Below, one piece after another: positions 47,336-56,110 of a DNA stretch of 64,000 nucleotides. The notes under the pieces are model-generated. The model saw nothing but the letters and a program-made list of their open reading frames with translations. It searched no databases and was not told where the DNA came from. The position numbers and the translations under genes are program-made. This DNA is from Psychrobacter sp. UBA3483 (GTDB taxonomy: Bacteria > Pseudomonadota > Gammaproteobacteria > Pseudomonadales > Moraxellaceae), in assembly GCF_002377905.1 (NCBI RefSeq), contig NZ_DFQS01000037.1, positions 1 to 64,000 of the forward strand. The letters run 5' to 3'. Each line of letters opens with the position of its first letter. The stretch's first letter is position 1.

Positions 47336-48247
47336 TTACCCCAACGCCGAAAACAGCACCATTAGCACTGGCGAGACAATATTAATAATAAAGCCAAAAC
47401 TAATCGCCAGTGGCACGACTTTTAGACCACCAGATTGTTGGATAATAGGCAGCGTAAAGTCTAAACTGGTTGCACCACCAAGACCGACCGCAGCTGATGG
47501 ATATTTGCGCATAAAGACGGGAATAAATAATAGCGCAAAGAACTCACGTACCAAGTCATTAAATAGCGCCACACTGCCCCAAACCGCGCCATAAGCATCG
47601 GTCATGATAATCGCTGATAGCGAATACCAACCAAACCCTGATGCCAGTGCCAAACCTTTCGTCCATGACACGTCGCTGAACATCAGCGCAAAAACAAGCC
47701 CGCCAACCAATATCGAGAGGGTAAAGATAATACTCATCTCGACGCCACGTTTATTGAGCAGTACTTCTTTAAGGGTAATCCCTGAGCCTTTTAGACCAAT
47801 ACCAACCAGTAAGATTAGGACCATCAGCATTGCGGTCATGGTGTTTTCAGGCGGCATATAATCAGCCGGCAAGAAATAGCCGATGACCATGCCAATCACC
47901 ACACAAATTACTTGCGCCAAGCTACCACGAATACTAACGCGATGCTCTTTGGATTTGACGTTGGGTTTCTTTGCCTGCCACGGTCGCAGATGATCAAATA
48001 ACATCAGGGCAAATAAACCACTGCCAATTGTCAGTATCGATAGGATGGTGACGTACAGGGCGATTTCGCCTATTTGGCTACCCAGCCCTTCTACTTGTGA
48101 CAGCTCAATACCGATGAGGGCTAAGATGACATAAACCAAGTACGACAAGCCTTTATCAGCAAGCTTGGTCATTTTAGGATTGGAGGGGATGGCAAAGCCA
48201 ATAAACATTGGCATTAAGACCAAAACAAGGGTAATCAGGCTTTGCAT
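47336..48247 (-). CDS. lysO: LysO-type lysine exporter
   Basis: This inner-membrane protein with about eight spans resembles E. coli LysO (YbjE), which exports lysine and toxic analogues. Seen: the N-terminal MPMFIGFAI, YVILALIGIELSQVEGLGSQ, SLSAIIMTDAYG with buried acidic residues, and a final span. The ATG at 48247 gives 303 residues; an upstream TTG would add nine polar residues. It converges on the lipoprotein genes and is divergent from the lipid cluster. No lysine riboswitch is visible ahead of it. Confidence 0.87.
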   Translation of the reverse strand: MQSLITLVLVLMPMFIGFAIPSNPKMTKLADKGLSYLVYVILALIGIELSQVEGLGSQIGEIALYVTILSILTIGSGLFALMLFDHLRPWQAKKPNVKSKEHRVSIRGSLAQVICVVIGMVIGYFLPADYMPPENTMTAMLMVLILLVGIGLKGSGITLKEVLLNKRGVEMSIIFTLSILVGGLVFALMFSDVSWTKGLALASGFGWYSLSAIIMTDAYGAVWGSVALFNDLVREFFALLFIPVFMRKYPSAAVGLGGATSLDFTLPIIQQSGGLKVVPLAISFGFIINIVSPVLMVLFSALG

Positions 48248-48470
48248 GTCGGCAGACTCGTCAGTTTTAAACAAGGCGTTTTTGGGAGGGCTTTTCTAAG
48301 AAGTTGGGGATTGTATCATATTAGTTTGTAAATACGGTTATCAGCACGTCATATTCATCGCAAAATGTGACGGTTGTTTGAGTGGTAAATGACCTCTAAA
48401 TGGCTGGTTATTCTTTACCTGATAAACTTTTGTTGCTACATTGAAGGCATCAAAGGTTTTGGCACGTATT

Positions 48471-51227
48471 ATGTCGCTATATCAACTCAAATCTCAATTC
48501 CAAGATCAATTGCGTCCTATAAGCGATACTCTAGCTGGGCAAGGTGTTACCGCCAACCAAGTGACGGTGTCAGCAGTATTGTTGAGTGTAGGAACGGCCT
48601 ATGTGATAGCTAAGCCCGCAGCCAAAAATCAAGCGCTATGGCTGTTAATGCCGTCATCGTTGTTTGTACGTATGGCGCTCAATGCTATTGATGGCATGAT
48701 GGCGCGCGAGCACGGGCAGGCATCCAAACTTGGTGAAGTGCTTAATGAGGTGGGCGATATTGTTGCCGATATAGCATTATTAGCCAGTCTGTTGCCGCAT
48801 GTTGATAATCAAGCAACGCCCGTTGGGCTGATAAATACCGCAGAAAAACTATCTCACAGTCAGCGCCATATTGTCGGCTTGATTGGTCTTAGTATTGGTA
48901 CCGAGCTACTGGGTATAGCCAGTCATACAGCGCTAGGTACTCGAGCCAATCATGGGCCTTTGGGCAAAAGTGACCGTGCTTTTTTGCTAGGTGTGCTTGG
49001 CACCTTGGTTGGTGTCAAAGTACCGTTATCACTATCACCTATTAGAATAGGGCAGCTGTCCATACTGACAGAAGCAATGCTCTTAAAAACTTGCTTCAAT
49101 CGCTTGAGTTACATGGCGAGTTTATACGTAATGCGTAAACCGCCAGTGCCGAAATCAACACTGAGTGCCTTAAATACTTGTCATCATTCAAATATTTCCA
49201 ACCATGTTGAATTTTCTCCTAGCGTCATTGATGGTTTCATCGCTCATAACGCTTTACCTCATTCTTCTACTAATGCTTCTCTTTTGGAATCCAATATTAT
49301 GTCAGCGACCTCTAATAATGCAGAAAATAAAATAAATCTGCTTAACGATAGTAATCATAAAGACCCATCCCAAAAGACGTCATCAAAGAAACTCTCATCA
49401 AAGCAGTTCTCACCCAAAACTATTCATGGTGAAAGCAGTTATAACGCTTATGATGGCACGGCAATATATTATCGTTACTGGCTGACGATGCCTTTAGAGG
49501 CTATAAAACAAGCCAGTCAGCAACACACACAACAGCGCCAAGTCATTCTGCTACATCGTGGTCACGAGCATTCAGGACGATTGGAAGAGTTGGGGCAGCA
49601 GTTTTCCGTGGCGGGCTATCAGGTATTTGCTTGGGATGCACGCGGTAATGGGCGCTCAGGCGGTATCAAAGACCACGCCGAGAGCGTCACTGAGCTAGAG
49701 CGCGATTTAAACGACTTTGTGCAATTGGTCGTTGAACAAACTGGCATTGCCATTGACGATACTTTACTCATCGCCAGTAGTATCGGTGCGGTACTCGCGG
49801 CAGCATGGGTACATGATTACGCGCCCAATATCCGCGGGATGATTTTGGGTACACCTGCATTGAAGATTCGTTTGTATTTACCCTTCGCCATACCATCCTT
49901 AAAGGTAGCACGCGCACTCGGTTTGATGTCACGCGTGAGCAGCTACGTCAAAGCGCAAGTGCTGACCCATGATAAAGACGCGCAGCAAGCCTATAATGCC
50001 GACCCGCTTATCTCCAATAGTATCTCGACTGACTTGCTCATTGATACTCATGCGACGGGTCAACGCTTGCTCGATGATGCTGGTGCAATTACCGTGCCGA
50101 CGTTTGTATTGTGCGCAGGCAAGGATTATGTGGTCGATAAGCAGGCTGAACGTGAGTTTTATGAGGCGATTAATACGACTAATAAGCGTTGGCAATTATA
50201 TCCAGACAGCTATCATGCTATCTTTCATGAAACCAATAAAGCAGACGTCTTCGCTGATTGTCTTGAGTTCGCTGAGCAGGTATTCAGTACGGACGTTAAA
50301 GCGCCTGATTTGAGCGCCGCTCATCTAAACAGTGCCAGTAAGGATAAGGTTGATCGCTTAGCGATTAAGCCTTTTAATCCAAGTTTTGCACTTACGCGCT
50401 TTGCCATGCAAAAATTTGGTCATGTCAGCGATGCCATTGCTACTGGACTTGTGCATGGCTTTGATTCTGGTCATTCGCTCGATCATGTCTATTATAATCA
50501 GCCGAGTGGTCAGAATAAATTTGGTCAGGCAGTCGATAAATTTTACTTAAACAATATTGGTTGGCAAGGTATTCGTATCCGCCGTGAGCATATATTAGAG
50601 CTAGCACGTCAAGCTTTAGCAGATATTGAAGATAAGAACCAAAATAGCGCTAAGTTATACCAACCAAGATTGCTAGATATTGCTAGTGGGCATGGCTTTT
50701 ATGCGTTTGATTTATTGACAGAGTTTACAGACTTGCATGCTGAGCTACGTGATTATGAGCAGCATAATATTCAAGCTTTACAGTCGAAAGCGCAGCAGCT
50801 AGAAATTGCTGATCGCGTGATTGCCTGTCAAAAAGATGCTTTTAACCCTGCCAGTTATATTAATGAGCAGGAAGAGACTGGCAGTGTCGATGAAACAAAA
50901 TTTGATATCGCCATTGCCTCTGGTGTTTTTGAATTGTTTTCTGACAATATGCTACCAACGACGGCTTTGGCGGGCATTTACGATAGTTTAAAATCTGGTG
51001 GTTATTTACTTTATACCAATCAGCCTTGGCATCCTGAACAAGAATTTATCAGTAAAACCTTAAACAATCATCGTGGCAGCGATTGGGTGATGCGTTGTCG
51101 TTCACAAGCAGAGATGGATCAGTTGGTTGAAAATGCTGGCTTTCGAAAAATAGCGATGCGTATCGATCGCTTTGGTATTTTTACCGTGTCACTAGCGATT
51201 AAAGTCGCCTCATCCAATCATGAATAA
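48471..51227 (+). CDS. Three-domain fusion: CDP-alcohol phosphotransferase, alpha/beta hydrolase, methyltransferase
   Basis: Residues 1-220 are a multi-span CDP-alcohol phosphatidyltransferase like E. coli YnbA (MSLYQLKSQF; NAIDGMMAREHG, LGEVLNEVGD). Residues 220-319 form a Ser/Asn/Lys-rich linker. Residues 320-615 are an alpha/beta hydrolase with nucleophile Ser437 (ASSIGA), Asp in AGKDYVVD and His in YHAIFHE. Residues 690-918 are a class I SAM methyltransferase (DIASGHG at 736-742). Hydrolase plus methyltransferase correspond to E. coli YnbC, so YnbA and YnbC are fused. In the transferase motif, D1 and D3 are Asn71 and Asn92; D2 (Asp74) and D4 (Asp96) are kept. It overlaps the next gene by 8 bases. 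Likely a membrane-bound lipid enzyme; product unknown. Confidence 0.87.
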   Translation: MSLYQLKSQFQDQLRPISDTLAGQGVTANQVTVSAVLLSVGTAYVIAKPAAKNQALWLLMPSSLFVRMALNAIDGMMAREHGQASKLGEVLNEVGDIVADIALLASLLPHVDNQATPVGLINTAEKLSHSQRHIVGLIGLSIGTELLGIASHTALGTRANHGPLGKSDRAFLLGVLGTLVGVKVPLSLSPIRIGQLSILTEAMLLKTCFNRLSYMASLYVMRKPPVPKSTLSALNTCHHSNISNHVEFSPSVIDGFIAHNALPHSSTNASLLESNIMSATSNNAENKINLLNDSNHKDPSQKTSSKKLSSKQFSPKTIHGESSYNAYDGTAIYYRYWLTMPLEAIKQASQQHTQQRQVILLHRGHEHSGRLEELGQQFSVAGYQVFAWDARGNGRSGGIKDHAESVTELERDLNDFVQLVVEQTGIAIDDTLLIASSIGAVLAAAWVHDYAPNIRGMILGTPALKIRLYLPFAIPSLKVARALGLMSRVSSYVKAQVLTHDKDAQQAYNADPLISNSISTDLLIDTHATGQRLLDDAGAITVPTFVLCAGKDYVVDKQAEREFYEAINTTNKRWQLYPDSYHAIFHETNKADVFADCLEFAEQVFSTDVKAPDLSAAHLNSASKDKVDRLAIKPFNPSFALTRFAMQKFGHVSDAIATGLVHGFDSGHSLDHVYYNQPSGQNKFGQAVDKFYLNNIGWQGIRIRREHILELARQALADIEDKNQNSAKLYQPRLLDIASGHGFYAFDLLTEFTDLHAELRDYEQHNIQALQSKAQQLEIADRVIACQKDAFNPASYINEQEETGSVDETKFDIAIASGVFELFSDNMLPTTALAGIYDSLKSGGYLLYTNQPWHPEQEFISKTLNNHRGSDWVMRCRSQAEMDQLVENAGFRKIAMRIDRFGIFTVSLAIKVASSNHE

Positions 51228-52422
51228 TACGCATGCCAAACCCTATGAGCGTGTGCAGCTTTTTTCAGGGGGCGGTTCCCGTTTTGGCTATTATTTAGGT
51301 AGCTATGCGGCATTGGTGGCTCATGATTTGACGCCGGATATTATTGTTGGCACTTGCGGTGGTAGTCTATCGGCTTATTTGGTTAATTTAGCGCCCGATC
51401 CCAGGGATTTGCAGGAGCTCATGTGCAGTCGTGAGTTGTATCGTGTCATTACTGCCATCAGACATGTCGCGCCAGACGAAGCCAATAAACGTTTAAAAAT
51501 ACGTTATATGGCTCAAGCTTTCAAGCGCTGGCGACTCACAAAACAAAAAGCTAACGGACAAAGACTGCAGCAAGCAGGTAACTATAAGCAGATTTTGGAT
51601 GAATTGCAGCAGCTAGCGATGTTTCGAGTCGATAATGAGGAACAATGGCTTGACGAGTTGTCTGGTTTTTCTCTCAAGCACAATAATAATTTGTGTAATC
51701 CTACCGCGCCAGAGATAGCCATTATCGCCAGCCGCCTGTATCCAACAGCTAATCAAGGGATTACTGCTAGTAATTCTGTTCACAATGATTTTAGGCTACA
51801 AGAATTATTATTTGCCCCGCCGCGATTGGCAGCATTAGATCTCATCGCAGAAAAACTGAATTCACCGGCTCATACATTTGCTAATGGACGTATCAATCAG
51901 TCTGTCAAAATGCTGACCAAATGGGATTTTGCCCCTGCGATTCGTGCTTCTATGGCAGATATGTATTACTTACCACCGACGCATATTGCAGCCCTTGGTT
52001 GGTGTTTGGGCGGAGTGATTAATCTCACACCCATTGAGCTGGCGTGTCAATTGGGTCATAGCGTATTTGCAGAAACCAAGGCAGGTTATGATTCATGGCT
52101 TGCCGCACCAGCCATTCAACGTGTTTTTGGTTTTGACCCCAACGAGCGTTTGGCACAGGTGCAGGGTTTTGATTCAACAGAAACGCTGCCACGCGCTGAT
52201 TCTGTTAAAACCAGTCCTCGAGTGAATCAACCACATTGGTTACCTTTTGCAGATAATGCTCAGCAGTTGGCAAGACAGCATGTACAAAAGCGTTTTAACA
52301 TCAGACAAATGACCGTTGAGCTCATCCACAGTGACTATGATGGCTTTGTGCGGCAAATGCAGGCGCAATGGCGGTATGGCTGTCAGCGAACCACTGACTA
52401 TATACAACAGCATAGCCTATGA
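51220..52422 (+). CDS. Patatin-like protein with altered catalytic dyad
   Basis: Patatins are Ser-Asp lipid acyl hydrolases. The oxyanion loop is clear (SGGGSRFGYYLG, residues 16-27). The nucleophile elbow, normally GxSxG, reads GTCGGS, placing Cys46 where Ser is expected. The dyad Asp loop, normally DGG, reads LGGVINLTPIE with Leu263. So it is either a pseudoenzyme, a thiol-based variant, or uses nearby Ser49. 400 residues, no signal peptide. It overlaps the fusion gene by 8 bases and the dehydrogenase by 4, implying joint translation and a shared lipid task. Confidence 0.82.
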   Translation: MNNTHAKPYERVQLFSGGGSRFGYYLGSYAALVAHDLTPDIIVGTCGGSLSAYLVNLAPDPRDLQELMCSRELYRVITAIRHVAPDEANKRLKIRYMAQAFKRWRLTKQKANGQRLQQAGNYKQILDELQQLAMFRVDNEEQWLDELSGFSLKHNNNLCNPTAPEIAIIASRLYPTANQGITASNSVHNDFRLQELLFAPPRLAALDLIAEKLNSPAHTFANGRINQSVKMLTKWDFAPAIRASMADMYYLPPTHIAALGWCLGGVINLTPIELACQLGHSVFAETKAGYDSWLAAPAIQRVFGFDPNERLAQVQGFDSTETLPRADSVKTSPRVNQPHWLPFADNAQQLARQHVQKRFNIRQMTVELIHSDYDGFVRQMQAQWRYGCQRTTDYIQQHSL

Positions 52423-53231
52423 AGAATGCCACAAAGCCCGCCTCAATAGATAAACCACACATTATCGTCGTTGGTGGTACCAGTGGACTTGGTTTGGCAT
52501 TGGCGCTGCATCATCAGGCGCTTGACTGGCAAGTGAGCGTGGTTGGTCATAGCACGGCAAAGATAGACCGTCTCAATAGTCAGTACCCCGATATTGTTAC
52601 TTATTGCTGTGATTTGACTGATAACGCGCAAACACAAAGTTTGTTAGAGAGCTTGTCAGATATCAGTTTTCAAAGAGTAGTTTATAGTGCGGGTAGTTAT
52701 ACTAATGAGCGTGTTCACCATCTGAGTCAAGCAGACAGTAATCAAATGCTCGCGATTAATCTGCAAGCGTTTGAGCAGGTTTTTAGATGGGCAAGTGAGC
52801 AATTAAGGCGGCAAAGCTGTGCGTTGGATATCAACGAAAACAGCAGCCTAAGCCTAATTTGTATTGCTTCTATAGCAGGTACTATCGATTATCCTTACGC
52901 CAGTCTTTATGCCAAAAGCAAACGTGCGATGATTGCCAATGCTAGCGCCTATCGTGCAGCACTTGCGCCTTATCGTATTCAAGTAAATTGCATCGCCTCG
53001 GGCTATATCGATACCCAAGCATTACGTGATTTGAATAATGGTGATGCTAGCCATAAGCCATTTATAATAAAGACACAAACGGCGGTTGAGAAGATTATGC
53101 AAGCAGTTGATAAAGATATCGAGCTGGCCATATTTCCACGCTCTATGCGCTATATCACTCGGGCGCTAAACCATTTACCTAAGCCTTTGCTTAACTGGAT
53201 ATTGCGCAATAAATTGGATAAAACCACTTGA
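52419..53231 (+). CDS. Short-chain dehydrogenase/reductase
   Basis: This Rossmann-fold oxidoreductase has the cofactor loop GGTSGLG, the catalytic Ser in ICIASIAG and the YAKSK Tyr-Lys pair, all intact. 270 residues, with a basic, somewhat hydrophobic C-terminus (RALNHLPKPLLNWILRNKL) that may lie on the membrane. It overlaps the patatin-like gene by 4 bases. Context suggests it reduces or oxidises a lipid intermediate of this cluster; the substrate cannot be named. Confidence 0.85.
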   Translation: MKNATKPASIDKPHIIVVGGTSGLGLALALHHQALDWQVSVVGHSTAKIDRLNSQYPDIVTYCCDLTDNAQTQSLLESLSDISFQRVVYSAGSYTNERVHHLSQADSNQMLAINLQAFEQVFRWASEQLRRQSCALDINENSSLSLICIASIAGTIDYPYASLYAKSKRAMIANASAYRAALAPYRIQVNCIASGYIDTQALRDLNNGDASHKPFIIKTQTAVEKIMQAVDKDIELAIFPRSMRYITRALNHLPKPLLNWILRNKLDKTT

Positions 53232-53238
53232 TAACAGC

Positions 53239-54132
53239 TTAGCCGAGCAGCCAATAAAACAAGGTAAATAATGGCAGACCAATCAGCAAGCTATCTATTC
53301 TATCCAATACGCCGCCATGTCCAGCGAGCATAGTACCCGTGTCTTTTACGCCGTGCTGACGTTTAAAGGCGGATTCTAATAAATCTCCAGCGATACCACT
53401 TACTGCTAAACCATAGGCGGCCAACAAGCAAACCCACCAGCTAAAAGAAGTGAGCCAAATGCCTAATAGTGTGGCCAATATCGCTGCTAACACACTGCCA
53501 AAGAGAGCACCTTCGATACTTTTATTTGGGCTGATGGTGGGAGCAAGACCGCGCTTAAAGATTTTGTGACCCAGCAATCGTCCGCATAGATATTGGGCAA
53601 TATCATTAAATTGGCTGGCGAATAATACAAAAAACAAAATGCCATATTGTTCGCGCTGCCACGTTAATTGCTGTAAGGCAATCAAGCTGATAATCAATGC
53701 AATAAAGACAGAACTAAACAGCAAGTCTAAAAGATTTAAACGTGTATAGGTTTGCTTAGAATCAGAAGGCGTTTTGATAAAAGGCTGAGTATTTGGTTGC
53801 AAGCCACGCGCTTGAAGCTTACTAATAAGCCTAGCTTTGCTAGGTAGGTGCCATAATCGTTTAATCTCGTAGCCGCCACGCACACCAATCAACAAGAAAA
53901 AAGCGATGAGCAGCCACTGATAGGGGTATGTGCGAGAGTGTAGGTGTTGACTATTATCAGTTATCTTAGCGATTACATAACAAGCGCAAAGCGCTGCTAA
54001 CATGAGCCACCATGAGCGTGCTATAAGATAGATTTTCGGTAAGCGCTGACGCAAGCGAGGTAGGGCAAGCATAGCCCAAACCGAACTTACGACTAGCATT
54101 AGAACCATCACAAACCGTAAGTCAGAAGCCAT
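53239..54132 (-). CDS. Phosphatidate cytidylyltransferase homologue (CdsA/YnbB type)
   Basis: This multi-span membrane enzyme makes CDP-activated lipid from CTP and phosphatidate. The CdsA signature is complete: SAFKRQHGVKDTGTML followed by GHGGVLDRIDS. 297 residues with about eight spans. E. coli has a second CdsA-like protein, YnbB, next to YnbA and YnbC, and this gene sits in the matching place, but on the opposite strand: its stop is 7 bases from the dehydrogenase stop. It lies 78 bases downstream of nadB in the same direction, so it might also be read from the nad transcript. Whether the genome has another cdsA cannot be seen here. Confidence 0.86.
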   Translation of the reverse strand: MASDLRFVMVLMLVVSSVWAMLALPRLRQRLPKIYLIARSWWLMLAALCACYVIAKITDNSQHLHSRTYPYQWLLIAFFLLIGVRGGYEIKRLWHLPSKARLISKLQARGLQPNTQPFIKTPSDSKQTYTRLNLLDLLFSSVFIALIISLIALQQLTWQREQYGILFFVLFASQFNDIAQYLCGRLLGHKIFKRGLAPTISPNKSIEGALFGSVLAAILATLLGIWLTSFSWWVCLLAAYGLAVSGIAGDLLESAFKRQHGVKDTGTMLAGHGGVLDRIDSLLIGLPLFTLFYWLLG

Positions 54133-54210
54133 GTTTTTAGCACTTTGAGGTCGATAGAGAACGGTAATCCACCGTTTTTTTATGGCTGAAGTGGCAACGT
54201 TTAACTGCTG

Positions 54211-56109
54211 TTAGGCGTTAGCAACTGTATATACCGATCCAGCCTCTGTATCATCGATTATAGGCTGAATTAACCAATCAATACCACCTTCTTTCAACTT
54301 TGATAATGGCTCAATCACACTCGTCCGAGGTGTGCTTGTTAAGTTGGGATAATCCTTGCGGTAATGCCCACCGCGGCTCTCATGACGCTGATAAGCAGAT
54401 TGTATAATCAAGGTCGCTAATTGCAACTGTCTTGCTAATTGAAAGTAGGGCAGCTCATTTAGAATAGTAGCGTTGTCTTTATGATCGATAGCTAGTTGAT
54501 TAGAGTCGTAGCCGTTAAGTTGTTGTTGCCATTGTTGCCATTGTTGTATTTGTAAAAGTGCTTGTTCTAATTGCTGGGCATCACGGGTAATGCCCATATG
54601 AGAGGTCATCAAAGCTTTTAGTTCTACAGTTATTCCAGTGATATCAGCATTTATATTGACGTTGATGTTATGATTGTCATTTTCATTACACCTACTTTCA
54701 CATTCAATAGACGATGGCAAAGTAATGCGCTGACAATCTCGAAGCGTTGGCGCTGTCCAAATATCATGGATTGATTGGTCTGAATTAGCATAAATTGACG
54801 TTATATCTAGCTTTTCAGTTGCTCTTAGATAGCGTGGCAAGTCAGCAGCGATATTGCGCCCAACGACCACACATTCTAATAGAGAGTTACTCGCTAAGCG
54901 GTTTGCCCCATGCAGACCTGTATAAGCAACTTCGCCTGCGGCATAAAGCCCTGTTACATCGGTCAAACCATTGGCAGACGTCACTACGCCGCCGCAGCTA
55001 TAGTGAGCGGTAGGGGCAACAGGAATGGGGTCAGTAGTAATATCAATGCCAAGCTCTAGTAGTGTTTGATCAATTTGCGGAAAATGCTCTTGTAAAAACG
55101 TCGCTGGCAAGTGACTGACATCAAGATGTACATAGCCAAGTCCATTCTTATTAATTTGCTCAGCGATTACACGGGCGACGATGTCTCTTGGTGCCAGCTC
55201 GGCGCGTGTATCGACCTCTAGCATAAAACGTTTGCCCGTTTGTGGACAATATAGCCGCCCACCTTCACCACGCAGTGCTTCGGATATTAGAAAGCTACTG
55301 TCATTTAAGGCTAAGCCGGTTGGATGAAATTGGATAAATTCTAGATTGGCCAAGCGGCAACCTGCTTGCCATGCCATCATCACGCCATCGCCGACACAGA
55401 CATTCGGCGCACTAGCGCGTTTAAACAGCTGTCCTAAACCGCCACTCGCTAATACGACAGCGTGACTACGAAAGGTGAGTTTACGTTGATTGACATGATC
55501 AAAAACACGCGCACCTTGGCATTGCTTATTGTGATTAGCGTTATTTTTTAAAAGGCTCAGTGCTTCATGGTAGGGCAAGATAGTAATATTGGATGCAGCT
55601 TGCACTTTTAGAGTCAAGGCTTCCATGATATGCCGACCAGTTGCATCATCGGCATGTGCAACTCGCCGACAGCCATGACCGCCTTCTTTGGTCAGATGTA
55701 AGTGAGAGAGTTCGAAGCCCGATTTTATATGACTTGCTGATTCTTGCTGGGGAATCTGAGTAAAAGGTACGCCTTGCTCACACAGCCACTGTACGGCTTG
55801 TTGCCCGGCACTGAGGATATTAGTGGTGTTATCAGTCTCACATAATCCTGCGCCAGCGATGAGTGTATCAGCGATATGATCAGCGACACGGTCATTCTTA
55901 TCTAGACTGGCTGCAACACCGCCTTGGGCATAATGGCTTGAGCAAACATCTATTGCTGCTTTACTTAATACTGTCACACTTAGCGATGTTGGTAAGGCAA
56001 GAGCAGTACTTAGTCCTGCAAGGCCAGCACCAATGATAAGGACGTCTGTCTGGACAGTATCCTCAGCATTATTAGTCTTTATCTTATCAGCTGACCATGC
56101 CTCGTTCAT
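54211..56109 (-). CDS. nadB: L-aspartate oxidase
   Basis: This FAD enzyme oxidises aspartate to iminoaspartate, the first step of de novo NAD synthesis. Seen: VLIIGAGLAGLSTALAL, SSHYAQGGVAA, HTGLHGANRLASNSLLE-type segment (GLHGANRLASNSLLECVV) and RRVAHADDATGRHI. At 632 residues it is about 90 longer than E. coli NadB, partly from an Asn-rich insert (NENDNHNINVNIN) in the C-terminal helical domain. The ATG at 56109 has GGAG 9 bases upstream and follows the nadA stop by 1 base, so the two are coupled. Confidence 0.94.
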   Translation of the reverse strand: MNEAWSADKIKTNNAEDTVQTDVLIIGAGLAGLSTALALPTSLSVTVLSKAAIDVCSSHYAQGGVAASLDKNDRVADHIADTLIAGAGLCETDNTTNILSAGQQAVQWLCEQGVPFTQIPQQESASHIKSGFELSHLHLTKEGGHGCRRVAHADDATGRHIMEALTLKVQAASNITILPYHEALSLLKNNANHNKQCQGARVFDHVNQRKLTFRSHAVVLASGGLGQLFKRASAPNVCVGDGVMMAWQAGCRLANLEFIQFHPTGLALNDSSFLISEALRGEGGRLYCPQTGKRFMLEVDTRAELAPRDIVARVIAEQINKNGLGYVHLDVSHLPATFLQEHFPQIDQTLLELGIDITTDPIPVAPTAHYSCGGVVTSANGLTDVTGLYAAGEVAYTGLHGANRLASNSLLECVVVGRNIAADLPRYLRATEKLDITSIYANSDQSIHDIWTAPTLRDCQRITLPSSIECESRCNENDNHNINVNINADITGITVELKALMTSHMGITRDAQQLEQALLQIQQWQQWQQQLNGYDSNQLAIDHKDNATILNELPYFQLARQLQLATLIIQSAYQRHESRGGHYRKDYPNLTSTPRTSVIEPLSKLKEGGIDWLIQPIIDDTEAGSVYTVANA

Positions 56110-56110
56110 A

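Noticed and set aside
48248..48470. Possible lysine riboswitch upstream of lysO
   Set aside because: The leader is too short and no set of conserved stems is visible.
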